64,000 nt of DNA, from the NCBI GenBank assembly GCA_035559535.1, contig DATMBG010000044.1, forward strand, positions 124,001 through 188,000, given 5' to 3'. Source of the DNA: Candidatus Limnocylindrales bacterium (GTDB lineage Bacteria; Moduliflexota; Moduliflexia; Moduliflexales; JAUQPW01). Shown piece by piece: positions 22,915-31,399 of the stretch. Under the pieces are notes generated by a model. It saw only the letters and a list, made by a program, of their open reading frames with translations. It searched no databases and had not been told where the DNA came from. Numbering within the stretch: the stretch's first letter is position 1; every line of letters begins with the position of its first letter. Made by a program: the position numbers and the translations under genes.

Positions 22915-25900
22915 TCAACCCTGGGGAATGATATATTCCATCACCTTATAGATTTGAACCGGGCCATCCCGATAAACTTCCTTAAAAAGGTCCTTTGCCT
23001 GCTCAAATTTCTCTAACCCCGCTTTGGGATAAGTCCTTCGCTCGGTGTTTCCAATATAGATATAAGATACATCATATTTTAATAGCAGTCGCAGGATATG
23101 TTCTAGGTTAGAACTGCTATAGATGGTTTGAACGGCCTGTCTTCGCTCACCGGATAGTCCCCAGTGTTCCCGTTGTTCGGCGTGGCTTGGCCATCCCAGA
23201 ACAGTAGGTAATCCCGTATTTGAAGAAATACGATTGAACTCATAGAGGTAATCATCTCCAACCGCCTCCAGGATAACCGGACTTCCTTCAACCTGTTGAT
23301 TTAACCAGGCAATAGCCCGATATTCCCAAGGATCTTTTACTTTCAGGTAAGCGAGTCCGTCCCAGGTGGGAGGAAGATGAATCCGGTTATAGTTATCGTG
23401 GTATTTCCGTCCGTAAACTCCCATTACGGTAAAAACCAGGGAACCTCCTATCAAGATGAATAAACCGGCCCACCAGACAGGTTTAAGACTTCGAGCAATT
23501 ACCCTGAAAGGTAATCGGGCCAAAACCCCGGATCCGGGACGCTCGGGTAATCCCAAAAGCCAGTAAGGGGATATACGAAATTCAGAAGAGGTGGAAAGAA
23601 CTCCTGAACGGTTAAAAAGGAGGTAAAGCAGGTAGGTGGAAGCAAGGGATAACAGAAACCAGGCCTGCATATAGAATTTAAAAATGGTATTCATACGTCG
23701 CCATTCCCCGTTGTATTCGGCTATAGTCAATTCAAGCATCTTAAAAGACTTAAAAAAGGGAATCGTTTGTCTCCAGATTTCTTCTCCCTGAAGAAAATCC
23801 CGGACGAAAATCCACTCACATCCTAAGGGAATGATCAACCCGAGCATCAAGCAAAGAAATATAAACCCATCGGATAGGGACTGAATCCGTCGTGGAAAAA
23901 TAAACAGGACAAGGGCTAAAAGAAAAAGCAGCAGAACCGTAACCAGATAAGATACATCGGAAAGTAAACTTATGGAAAACCCCACCAGGAAAAGAATAAG
24001 CAGGCTATAAAAGACTTTCTTAAATCGAGGGGAATCTTTAGAAAGGGTAAAACCGGTCTTCAAGAAATAGGAAAGGATTATAAAGATAAACAGGCCAAAG
24101 AAAATGAGAAAGGAAGAAAGGGGTGTGACGGCTTTTCCTACAAGCCCTAGACCCATTTGTTGACGGTAAAAGTTTTGATAAAAAGGTAGATAAAGTAGAA
24201 GACTGAGCGGGACTAATATTCCAAATACACCTGTTATCGGTTTGAGCAGGAACCGATATAGTTTATAAAAAAATCCCTTACCCGGGAAAGATTCATAAAG
24301 GTAGGAAATTCGGCTTTGGTAAAGAGCTACAAACAACAGGAAGATAACCGCTGTGGGATAGTCCCAACTGCTGATAACGGAAAGGGTACCCAGGCCAAGA
24401 GCGTAAATCATCCAGGAGAGGAGACTTAACGGTACCTGTAACGAGGCCAAACGGGGCCAGGAGGGAATTTTCTCTTCTTCAAATAGAAGCTGAAGCCCGA
24501 TCAATAGAATAAAAAGAAAGAAAGGCATGTTCAGGACATGGGCATGGAGGTCTACGAAAATGAAACTCCAGAAGGGAAATTCATGAACCGTATAAGGAAG
24601 GACCTCGTGGGCACTCCGAAAGAAGCGAAAAACGGCTTCCTTACCGCGATAAATATCGTATAACTGAACCAGTCCATCCAGATTGCCTAGGACACAGGAG
24701 AATAGAACTCCTAGAAGACCGTATCGGTATTTAGAGGTCAGGTTAAAGAGCAAACTAAAAACTTCAGATATGACCAGGGCCGGGATCAGCGCAAAGGCCA
24801 GGTTGTAGGTAATCTGGGCAGGAATTCCGGTAAGTTTGGTCAGGGTTGCAACCAGGTAGTGACCAAAGTAGTAGTAATTCAACGGAAAGCCTGATAACCA
24901 GGGATCTTGGGGAGGAAACCACTCGGATCGAATGACTGAGTTAATAAAAGAAAAATCCATGGAGCTTTCACTCCAGAATATATCGGGATTGTAAGCCCGA
25001 AAGATGAGGAAGCCGATAAACGCTGTTAAAAAAACGGCTTCGTTTATGAGAAAGTGAGAGATACGACGAGGGAAAAAAGTGTGGAGAAAATCTCGTGTAA
25101 GGCAAGTTATATAAACAGAGATTACTAGGCATAATCCCAGGGTACCCAAGATGAGGATTCTGGAATATCTAAATATACCCCAACTGACCGTAAACCAGGT
25201 TAAATAGGCCGGGATGAGAATCCCTAAAACTTTCGCTAAAGGATATCCCCCATCTGGAAGTTTTCGAAAAATCAGCACCGTGATAGGTAGAAAAATGAGC
25301 CCCATCAGTTCGATGGTTACCAGCCAGAGGATCCAACCATATCGCTCATAAAAGGGCGTCAAGGGTTCAACTTCCATTTCCCCTTTTGGAGTTCCAGGTT
25401 TAACGAAAAGGTTTTGTGAAGGATTTTCAACCTGCCGACCCAGATCTGAACGGGAGCCAGATCTGGGGCTGGTCTCCAGGGGAGTTGGTCTTAAACCCAT
25501 GGACCCTGCCCCGGTATCTGTAACCGGAGGTTTCAAACCTCCTCCTGTTGTTGTGGTACCTTCGAGTTCTTCGAAGTTCTCTTCCAGGTCTTCGAAACCC
25601 GTAGGGAACAGAAGCTCCAGGGGAGGTTTTTCAACGGTCAACATTCTACTTAACAGGGCAAAGGAATCATAAACAGGGGCTGCTTCCTTTAGAATAGTTT
25701 GAATCTCAGAAGCCGACAGGTTTTTTGTTTTCTTAAATAAGAGGATCTTAGGATGATCGTAAACTGAAAAACTCTCATCGGCAAAACGGTCCTTGAAGGT
25801 TATGCGCCAGCCGGTCTTTTGAAAGGAAAGGGTCGGATATCGCGTAACGACTTCTACCAGACTAAATCCGAGTTTCCCCTCGAAAAGGAGTTTATAGTAT

Positions 25901-27519
25901 TTAGATGTAATAGGATATCGATCTGGAACTCGCAGAATCGAGCCGTAAACCCGTTGACTGGCCAGAGCTACCAGGGTGGCACGGGATAATTTTTGAGAAA
26001 GATCCTCGAGCTTTCTCGTGTCATCGGGATGATAAAGACTTAAGGAAATTACCTGATAAATCCTGGGATCCAATCCATCGATGGGAATTGGGAGAGTTAG
26101 ATCCCAATCTTCTCCAAGGATAATAGAGCCCGGTGGAATATTTACATAGATCCATTTGGAAGCAGTCGCCCGGGTATTTTCTTTTCCATAAATGGAAACA
26201 AAAGCAACGGCATAGACAGCAGAAAACAGAAACACCCCCATACCCAGAACGAAAGCAACACGATTCTTCAGGATCCTTCTTCCGGTCAGGGAAGGAACTT
26301 CCCCTGTTTTCTTGAGGTGACTTTCCCACTCTGCCAGAGCAACAGCACCCAACAAACAAAGGAAGGGGAAGATAGGGAGCAGATATCGGATAAATTTAAC
26401 CTGAAGTCCGGCTGTTAGAAGAAAGTATCCCACCGTCCAGGCCAGGATGAGAGTATTAATTTTTTGATAGACTGGAGAGTTTTGATCTCTCCCCGGAAAC
26501 CCTTCCGACATCTTAAACCCATAACCCCTTGCCAGGAGACTTTGGATGGGGAACTCCGGAACCCGTCTATTATCTTTGAAGACCTGAACCCATCTCTTGA
26601 GGGTCACAAAGCTCATCCAGGCAACACCGGCCAATGTTAGAATGCCCAGGAGGATCCCCATGCTATAACCGGTGAGATTTCTTAGATGATAAAAATAGGG
26701 AACCGTTTTTTCGTATTGAAGAGTATAGGGATACTGAATCACGCCTCGGACCAGATCGCTCTGTTCTTTAACCTGCCGGAAAAATTCTGAATAATCCAGT
26801 AACGCATAGGGTTGCGTGAGGAGGGCGGTTATTCCAGCAGCAAGAAAAGCCAGAATCAGAAGACTCAAACCTTTGAGAGAAAGAGCCTTTTTAATGAAAA
26901 GGAAAGTCTGTCCTGGGCCGAGAAAGGCCAGGATATGAGCCAAAACCAGAACTCCAAAGAGGGAAAGAGCACTGAACTTGGTAGCCAGAGCCATTCCTGT
27001 AAAAATACCGGTTAAAATATAATATCGAGCCTGTGCAGGTTGCTCAATTAAGCGGGCTCCAAAATAAACGGCCACCGTAACAAAGAAGGTGAGCATTCCA
27101 TCTACAGTCAAAAAGTGAGAAAGCTGAATGTGAAGGACCGTCACAGCCAAAAAGGCCGCAGCAAAGAAACCTACTTTCCAGGAATAAAATTCCTTCCCTA
27201 ATCTATAAAGAACCAGTAATGTGGCAGATCCCAATAAGGCCGAGAGGGCCCTTCCGGCCAGGAAGAAAGCTTCATAAGGAGATAGGCTAGGAAAAAATAG
27301 AAGGGTAAGCTGTTGACTGAGTTTGAGTAGATAGATCGGTAAGGACCCATAAGCAAAGAAGTGAGGATTCAGATTTTTCGTTGAAATTTCCTCAACGGCA
27401 TAGAAGAGTCGAAGCTCATCGGGATGAAAGGCATAACTCGGGGCTCCCCAGTTCAATCCATAAAAACGAAGAATAACCCCTAACAACAAGATTAAACAAA
27501 AAAGATAATTCCGTTTCAT
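22915..27519 (-). CDS. Giant membrane glycosyltransferase: GT39-like domain fused to DUF2298 domain
   Basis: About 1534 residues with many membrane segments. Residues ~1-600 resemble an ArnT/PMT (GT39-type) glycosyltransferase: ILRFYGLNWGAPSYAFHPDE carries the acidic catalytic motif after the first membrane helix, and the later KFIRYLLPIFPFLCLLGA is typical. A ~130-residue low-complexity linker (Gly/Pro/Thr-rich, about residues 640-770) follows. Residues ~770-1534 match the DUF2298 (YYY) membrane family, with NPDIFWSESSMDFSFIN and NYYYFGHYLVATLTKLTG. Both halves probably use lipid-linked sugars. The ATG at 27519 is preferred to a TTG at 27531. DUF2298 proteins usually occur as separate proteins, so the fusion is notable. 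Confidence 0.85.
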   Translation of the reverse strand: MKRNYLFCLILLLGVILRFYGLNWGAPSYAFHPDELRLFYAVEEISTKNLNPHFFAYGSLPIYLLKLSQQLTLLFFPSLSPYEAFFLAGRALSALLGSATLLVLYRLGKEFYSWKVGFFAAAFLAVTVLHIQLSHFLTVDGMLTFFVTVAVYFGARLIEQPAQARYYILTGIFTGMALATKFSALSLFGVLVLAHILAFLGPGQTFLFIKKALSLKGLSLLILAFLAAGITALLTQPYALLDYSEFFRQVKEQSDLVRGVIQYPYTLQYEKTVPYFYHLRNLTGYSMGILLGILTLAGVAWMSFVTLKRWVQVFKDNRRVPEFPIQSLLARGYGFKMSEGFPGRDQNSPVYQKINTLILAWTVGYFLLTAGLQVKFIRYLLPIFPFLCLLGAVALAEWESHLKKTGEVPSLTGRRILKNRVAFVLGMGVFLFSAVYAVAFVSIYGKENTRATASKWIYVNIPPGSIILGEDWDLTLPIPIDGLDPRIYQVISLSLYHPDDTRKLEDLSQKLSRATLVALASQRVYGSILRVPDRYPITSKYYKLLFEGKLGFSLVEVVTRYPTLSFQKTGWRITFKDRFADESFSVYDHPKILLFKKTKNLSASEIQTILKEAAPVYDSFALLSRMLTVEKPPLELLFPTGFEDLEENFEELEGTTTTGGGLKPPVTDTGAGSMGLRPTPLETSPRSGSRSDLGRQVENPSQNLFVKPGTPKGEMEVEPLTPFYERYGWILWLVTIELMGLIFLPITVLIFRKLPDGGYPLAKVLGILIPAYLTWFTVSWGIFRYSRILILGTLGLCLVISVYITCLTRDFLHTFFPRRISHFLINEAVFLTAFIGFLIFRAYNPDIFWSESSMDFSFINSVIRSEWFPPQDPWLSGFPLNYYYFGHYLVATLTKLTGIPAQITYNLAFALIPALVISEVFSLLFNLTSKYRYGLLGVLFSCVLGNLDGLVQLYDIYRGKEAVFRFFRSAHEVLPYTVHEFPFWSFIFVDLHAHVLNMPFFLFILLIGLQLLFEEEKIPSWPRLASLQVPLSLLSWMIYALGLGTLSVISSWDYPTAVIFLLFVALYQSRISYLYESFPGKGFFYKLYRFLLKPITGVFGILVPLSLLLYLPFYQNFYRQQMGLGLVGKAVTPLSSFLIFFGLFIFIILSYFLKTGFTLSKDSPRFKKVFYSLLILFLVGFSISLLSDVSYLVTVLLLFLLALVLFIFPRRIQSLSDGFIFLCLMLGLIIPLGCEWIFVRDFLQGEEIWRQTIPFFKSFKMLELTIAEYNGEWRRMNTIFKFYMQAWFLLSLASTYLLYLLFNRSGVLSTSSEFRISPYWLLGLPERPGSGVLARLPFRVIARSLKPVWWAGLFILIGGSLVFTVMGVYGRKYHDNYNRIHLPPTWDGLAYLKVKDPWEYRAIAWLNQQVEGSPVILEAVGDDYLYEFNRISSNTGLPTVLGWPSHAEQREHWGLSGERRQAVQTIYSSSNLEHILRLLLKYDVSYIYIGNTERRTYPKAGLEKFEQAKDLFKEVYRDGPVQIYKVMEYIIPQG

Positions 27520-27709
27520 AGTCAACGCCAAGATATCAGGTCCAGGAAATTACGTCAAGATTTTCCTGGGGAAGGGTTTAAATTTGAAAGTCCTGGAATT
27601 TAAAATTTTATTTTCCTACTTTCCAAAAAAAGTCTTGACGCTATATTATACTGTGTAGTAATTAACCTTCAATCCATTTCAGATAGAAAATCTCTCAATT
27701 TATAAATAC

Positions 27710-27979
27710 GTGAGTCAGGAGGATAAATGGAAACCGCTCCGACAGGTGGGGCAACTTAGCTCGCTGGGAATAGCAATGGCCATGTCCATTGTCATTGGCG
27801 TTGCTATTGGACTGTATCTGGATAGTCTCCTGGGAACTAAACCCTGGATGTTTTTACTTTTTATGATCTTTGGAATTGCGGCAGGGTTTAGTATCGTCAT
27901 TAAAGAGGTAACTAAACTTGGTAAAGAGGACTCCCGTGAAAAGTTCGAAGGAGGTGACAAACCCCCGACAAGGGATTAG
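27710..27979 (+). CDS. atpZ: AtpZ-like F1F0-ATPase accessory protein
   Basis: An 89-residue protein with two membrane helices (LSSLGIAMAMSIVIGVAIGLYLD and the WMFLLFMIFGIAAGFSIVI segment) and a charged C-terminus, the pattern of AtpZ-type accessory subunits (Mg2+/Ca2+ or assembly role) that head many F0 operons. The start is odd. The fitting start is GTG at 27710 without a ribosome site, whereas a good AGGAGG lies inside the first codons and points to an out-of-frame ATG at 27727 that stops after ten codons. It overlaps atpI. Confidence 0.75.
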   Translation: MSQEDKWKPLRQVGQLSSLGIAMAMSIVIGVAIGLYLDSLLGTKPWMFLLFMIFGIAAGFSIVIKEVTKLGKEDSREKFEGGDKPPTRD

Positions 27980-28361
27980 CATCCGACAAATCGAAGTAAA
28001 CTACGCCCGGCTATTGGTGGCTGTGGTAGTGGCCAGCTTAATTTTTCAAAATCTTTACTTTACGCTGGGCATTTTAATCGGAGGGGGAGTTTGTCTACTT
28101 AATTTTCGAGGACTTACCTTCTCGGTGCGAAGGACGTTAATTCCTCATCGAATTCCTGCAAAGGTTAACCTTCTTTATTTTCTTGGATTCTTCTTTCGAT
28201 TCGGACTGATTGCCCTGGCAACTCTCTATGTTTTTAAACTCAAAACAGGCGGGTTGATAGGCTTTATTTTGGGACTATCCTTAATTCTGATGGCTATAAC
28301 CCTGACGGGAATCGGTCAGGCCATTCAAGAACAGAGGCAAAAGAAATCACAACGTTTGTAA
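27918..28361 (+). CDS. atpI: ATP synthase subunit I
   Basis: About 147 residues with four hydrophobic helices (ARLLVAVVVASLIFQN, LGILIGGGVCLLNF, LLYFLGFFFRFGLIALATLYV, LIGFILGLSLILMAI), as in AtpI, which helps assemble the c-ring. The start may be TTG at 27918, which has AAAGAGGT eight bases upstream, or GTG at 27954, which overlaps an AAGGAGGTGA box. Either way it overlaps the end of atpZ, which suggests coupled translation. Confidence 0.78.
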   Translation: MVKRTPVKSSKEVTNPRQGISIRQIEVNYARLLVAVVVASLIFQNLYFTLGILIGGGVCLLNFRGLTFSVRRTLIPHRIPAKVNLLYFLGFFFRFGLIALATLYVFKLKTGGLIGFILGLSLILMAITLTGIGQAIQEQRQKKSQRL

Positions 28362-28590
28362 TGCCTTGTAAAGTTAAATTTGAATAGCTATTCTGCCCTC
28401 CCCCCCAACCCCCTCGCCTGAGGCTTCAGGCGAGGGGGTTGGGGAGTTGACCCGGAGATCTTCTCGCTCTCCTCTTCGCCCCTACCCCTTCCTTCCCCGT
28501 CCACGGGGAGGGTGAGGGAGGGGGAGAGGGGTCGGGGGTTAGGGCTACTTAAAAGTCAAGCAAAACTAAGTAAACAGAGTAGTAACAACG
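28361..28590. repeat. Repeat family B, copy 2, with two strong hairpins
   Basis: Starts CCTTGTAAAGTTAA, as the sequence flanking copy 1. It contains a perfect 19-bp stem at 28403-28444 (CCCCAACCCCCTCGCCTGA arm) and a second G/C-rich palindrome at 28481-28550 that matches the family core. It ends in GTCAAGCAAAACTAAGTAAAC. It separates atpI from atpB and extends the atpB frame upstream to 28512. Confidence 0.7.
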
Positions 28591-28631
28591 GACATTGTTA
28601 CTACCTTCAGGGTAAAGATCATCCAAAAGAA

Positions 28632-29342
28632 ATGGAAAAACTCGAACATCCGACACTCATCGGTACTTTGTTGAGCTGGATTGGTCTACATATACCGGAA
28701 CATGTGCTCATGACGTGGCTGGTCATGATCATTTTAATAGGCTTGGGGTACTTTATATCCAGGAATATCACTTTTATTCCTTCACGGCTTCAATCGGTTA
28801 TTGAGATTTTAGTCCTGGCCCTGGATAACTTATTAGAAGATACGGTTGGGCCCAAAGGAAGAAAATATCTACCTCTGGTAGGAACACTGGCTTTGTATAT
28901 TTTTCTCTCCAATATTCTTGGGCTAATCCCCGGTTTCAAGTCTCCGACCAGCAGTTTAAATACAACGGCATCATGTGCTCTGGTTGTTTTTATTTACTAC
29001 AACTATCAGGGAATTCGAGAGCATGGGGCCTGGAATTATATCCGGCACTTTATGGGACCTGGTCTTGGGGAGAAAAACATTCCCTGGTTGGCTCCCCTGA
29101 TGTTCCCGGTGGAAATTATTAGCCATGTTGCCCGACCTCTTTCTCTGTCGATGCGTCTTTTTGGCAATATCATGGGTGAGGATCTGGTTCTTGCCGTACT
29201 CATGGTTTACATTACCCCCCTTGTGGTTCCCCTACCCATGATGTTTATGGCTGTTTTCACGAGTCTTATTCAGACCTTCATCTTCGTTCTTCTAACTTGC
29301 CTGTACCTTGCCGGTGCTGTAGCTGGGGAGGAAGAACATTAA
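28632..29342 (+). CDS. atpB: ATP synthase F0 subunit a
   Basis: A 236-residue subunit a. It forms the half-channels that carry ions to the c-ring. The essential arginine is Arg175 in the motif RPLSLSMRLFGN, and the LSNILGLIPGFKSPTSSLNTT segment is typical. I chose the ATG at 28632 (MEKLEHPTLI). The longer open frame from 28512 is repeat-derived. The ribosome site is weak, and 270 nt of palindromic repeat lie between atpI and this gene, so its expression may be set separately. Confidence 0.95.
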   Translation: MEKLEHPTLIGTLLSWIGLHIPEHVLMTWLVMIILIGLGYFISRNITFIPSRLQSVIEILVLALDNLLEDTVGPKGRKYLPLVGTLALYIFLSNILGLIPGFKSPTSSLNTTASCALVVFIYYNYQGIREHGAWNYIRHFMGPGLGEKNIPWLAPLMFPVEIISHVARPLSLSMRLFGNIMGEDLVLAVLMVYITPLVVPLPMMFMAVFTSLIQTFIFVLLTCLYLAGAVAGEEEH

Positions 29343-29423
29343 AAGGATAAGGGAGGAATAGAGGGATCTGGAGTATCTATTTCTCCCTTATCCTTATATA
29401 ACTAGAAAAAAGGAGGAAAACAC

Positions 29424-29789
29424 GTGTTCTCAAAGAAAACCCTTGTTGTAACTGCCTTTGTAATGTTGATTGCTTTTGTTGCATTACCGGTTTTGGCTGC
29501 TGAAAAAACCGCTGAGGAGTCTGCGGGCGGGGCTAATCGAATTACTTACTTTTCCGTAGCCGTTTTTACCGGTGGATTCGCCATGGCCATCGGCTCTTTG
29601 ATTACCAGTTTAAGCCAGGGACGCGCCATTGTAAGTGCCTGCGATGGAATTGCCAGAAACCCTGGGGCAGCACCACGAATCCAAACGGCTATGATTATCG
29701 GTCTGGCCTTTATCGAATCTATTGCTATTTACGTGTTGGTTACCGTACTGATTATCTTCTTTGTCGATCCCTTTGGTTTACTGGGTTAA
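29424..29789 (+). CDS. atpE: ATP synthase F0 subunit c with cleavable leader
   Basis: A 121-residue c subunit. The first ~26 residues are a signal-peptide-like leader (ending VLAAEK), as known from Deltaproteobacteria-type c subunits; the mature hairpin follows. The ion-binding carboxylate is Glu98. Gln65, Glu98, Ser99 and Tyr103 have the spacing of the sodium ligands Gln32, Glu65, Ser66 and Tyr70 of Ilyobacter, but Thr67 is replaced by Ile100. GTG start with AGGAGG seven bases upstream. The b, delta, alpha, gamma, beta and epsilon genes do not follow, so F1 is encoded elsewhere. Confidence 0.94.
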   Translation: MFSKKTLVVTAFVMLIAFVALPVLAAEKTAEESAGGANRITYFSVAVFTGGFAMAIGSLITSLSQGRAIVSACDGIARNPGAAPRIQTAMIIGLAFIESIAIYVLVTVLIIFFVDPFGLLG

Positions 29790-29802
29790 ATCCAAGAAAT
29801 AC

Positions 29803-29872
29803 GGAAGTGTGGGAGTCCTCCCACACTCCCAAACTCCCATACCCCCATATCCCTACACTCCCATACTTACTT
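29803..29872. repeat. Low-complexity array D, copy 2
   Basis: Units GTGTGGGAG and CTCCCACACTCCC, then CTCCCATAC repeats, between the convergent atpE and rluB genes. It contains a small hairpin GTGTGGGAG/CTCCCACAC and overlaps the last codons of rluB (stop at 29867). Confidence 0.5.
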
Positions 29873-30616
29873 AGCTTTGGTTTTCTTCCGGCTGAGTTTT
29901 TCCACGTATTTCTTGAGGGAAGTAACTTCTTCAGGGGTTAAGAACCGATAGCTTCCCTTCTCAAGTCCTTGCAGGGTTAAAGGCCCCAGAGCTACCCGTA
30001 TCAACCGAGAAACAGGATGTCCCACCGCCTCACACATACGTCGAACCTGGCGTTTTTTACCTTCATAAATTGTTATTTGAAGCCAGGCATTTTTCCCGGT
30101 TGTTCGTAAAAGCCGGACTTTAGCCGGTTTTGTTTTCCCATCTTCCAGTCGGATTCCTTGGGATAGCCGATTGAGATCCTTCTCATCGGGAATGCCATGT
30201 ACCCGTACCTCATAGGTTTTAGGAACTTCAAATTTAGGATGTTGGAGAATATAGGCCAGCTCTCCATCATCGGTCAAAAAGACCAGGCCTTCGGAATTAA
30301 AATCCAGTCTTCCCACGGGAAAGACCCGACCCTTTAGCTTGGGAAGCAAATCGGCCAGGGTCGGCTTGGTTTCATCTGTTTTGAAGGTTGTCAAATACCC
30401 AGCCGGTTTATAGAGGAGGAGGTAATGGTAAGATTTTTTAAGAGAGATCTGCTTTCCGTCTACCTGGATAATATCCTGGGTTGGGTCTACTTTGGTTCCC
30501 AGTTGGGTAACAATTTTACTGTTGACCATAACCCGACCCTCTTTAATCAGCCGCTCACTCTCCCGCCGAGAAGCAATTCCTGCCCTTGCTAAAACCTTTT
30601 GTAATCTTTCCATCAT
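29867..30616 (-). CDS. rluB: 23S rRNA pseudouridine synthase, RluB/RsuA family
   Basis: A 249-residue protein with an N-terminal S4 RNA-binding domain (LQKVLARAGIASRRESERLI) and the RsuA-type catalytic core; the catalytic Asp105 lies in GRLDFNSEGLVFLT. KKRQVRRMCEAVGHPVSRLIR is a second family signature. It isomerises a uridine in rRNA, most likely in 23S; RluB rather than RsuA or RluE is judged from overall form only. Its ATG overlaps the scpB stop by 4 nt, so the two genes are translationally coupled, the common scpB-rluB pairing. Confidence 0.93.
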   Translation of the reverse strand: MMERLQKVLARAGIASRRESERLIKEGRVMVNSKIVTQLGTKVDPTQDIIQVDGKQISLKKSYHYLLLYKPAGYLTTFKTDETKPTLADLLPKLKGRVFPVGRLDFNSEGLVFLTDDGELAYILQHPKFEVPKTYEVRVHGIPDEKDLNRLSQGIRLEDGKTKPAKVRLLRTTGKNAWLQITIYEGKKRQVRRMCEAVGHPVSRLIRVALGPLTLQGLEKGSYRFLTPEEVTSLKKYVEKLSRKKTKAK

Positions 30617-31143
30617 GATACCATTTCTTCAAACTCATCGGGCTCAGGCAGCTCGGATAAATCATTTAACCCGAAGTGTCGGAGAAATTCTGGGGTTGTT
30701 CCGTACACAGCCGGTCGGCCCGGCACTTCCTTTTTACCGATAATACGGATCAATCCACGCTCTAAAAGGGTTTTGATAACCCCATCAACATTAACACCGC
30801 GAATCTCTTCGATCTCGGGCTTTGTAATGGGTTGTTTATATGCTATAATCGCCAGGGTTTCTAGAGAAGGAAGAGACAATTTGGAGCGTTTTTTGAGGAT
30901 ATTTAACTTTTTGATCCAGCGGGCATACTCGAGTTTGGTTGCCAATTGATAACCTCCTGCCACTCGAACCATTCGAAACCCTCGTCCCGGCTCCTGATAC
31001 TCCCGATCTAACTGGCTTAGCATGGCGGAGATACTCTGGGGGTCTACCCCTTCTAAAACCTCGCAGATTCTATCCAAAGTAAGGGGTTCTGGGGATGCAA
31101 AGAGAAGGGCCTCAAGGGTAGCTTTAATTTCCTGGGTATCCAT
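30613..31143 (-). CDS. scpB: Segregation and condensation protein B
   Basis: A 176-residue winged-helix protein, usual length. IKATLEALLFASPEPLT at the start and LSLPSLETLAIIAYKQPITKPEIEEIRGV, then GRPAVYGTTPEFLRHFGL, are unmistakable. ScpB works with ScpA and SMC in chromosome condensation. scpA is not next to it in this window. It is the promoter-proximal gene of the scpB-rluB pair. Confidence 0.96.
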   Translation of the reverse strand: MDTQEIKATLEALLFASPEPLTLDRICEVLEGVDPQSISAMLSQLDREYQEPGRGFRMVRVAGGYQLATKLEYARWIKKLNILKKRSKLSLPSLETLAIIAYKQPITKPEIEEIRGVNVDGVIKTLLERGLIRIIGKKEVPGRPAVYGTTPEFLRHFGLNDLSELPEPDEFEEMVS

Positions 31144-31267
31144 ATTCCTTCGGACGTTGAAACTTTTTAAGATTAAAGGTTGAGAACTTATTACTTACAA
31201 AATAAACCTTTGTCAAGGGTTTTGGTCTTTAAAATTGTAGAATCAGGAATTGAGAGTGAAAAAGGTA

Positions 31268-31298
31268 TTGACAAAATCGAACCAGGAACCCTTATATA
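31268..31298 (+). promoter_or_regulatory. Sigma70-type promoter for ppiC
   Basis: TTGACA at 31268-31273 is followed, after 18-19 nt, by TTATAT/TATATA at 31292-31298. It lies about 100 nt upstream of the peptidyl-prolyl isomerase gene in an otherwise empty intergenic region. Confidence 0.55.
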
Positions 31299-31399
31299 GT
31301 AAAGGGAGACAGATATTTTGGCTATAAGATTCACTCACTAAAACAATCAGTTAACTAAGGACCTCGAATTAAGAATTAACATCGTAAGCAGGTAGGGAG

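Noticed and set aside
28512-28631. N-terminal extension of atpB (40 residues)
   Set aside because: The extra residues are translated hairpin repeat; family alignment starts at the ATG at 28632.
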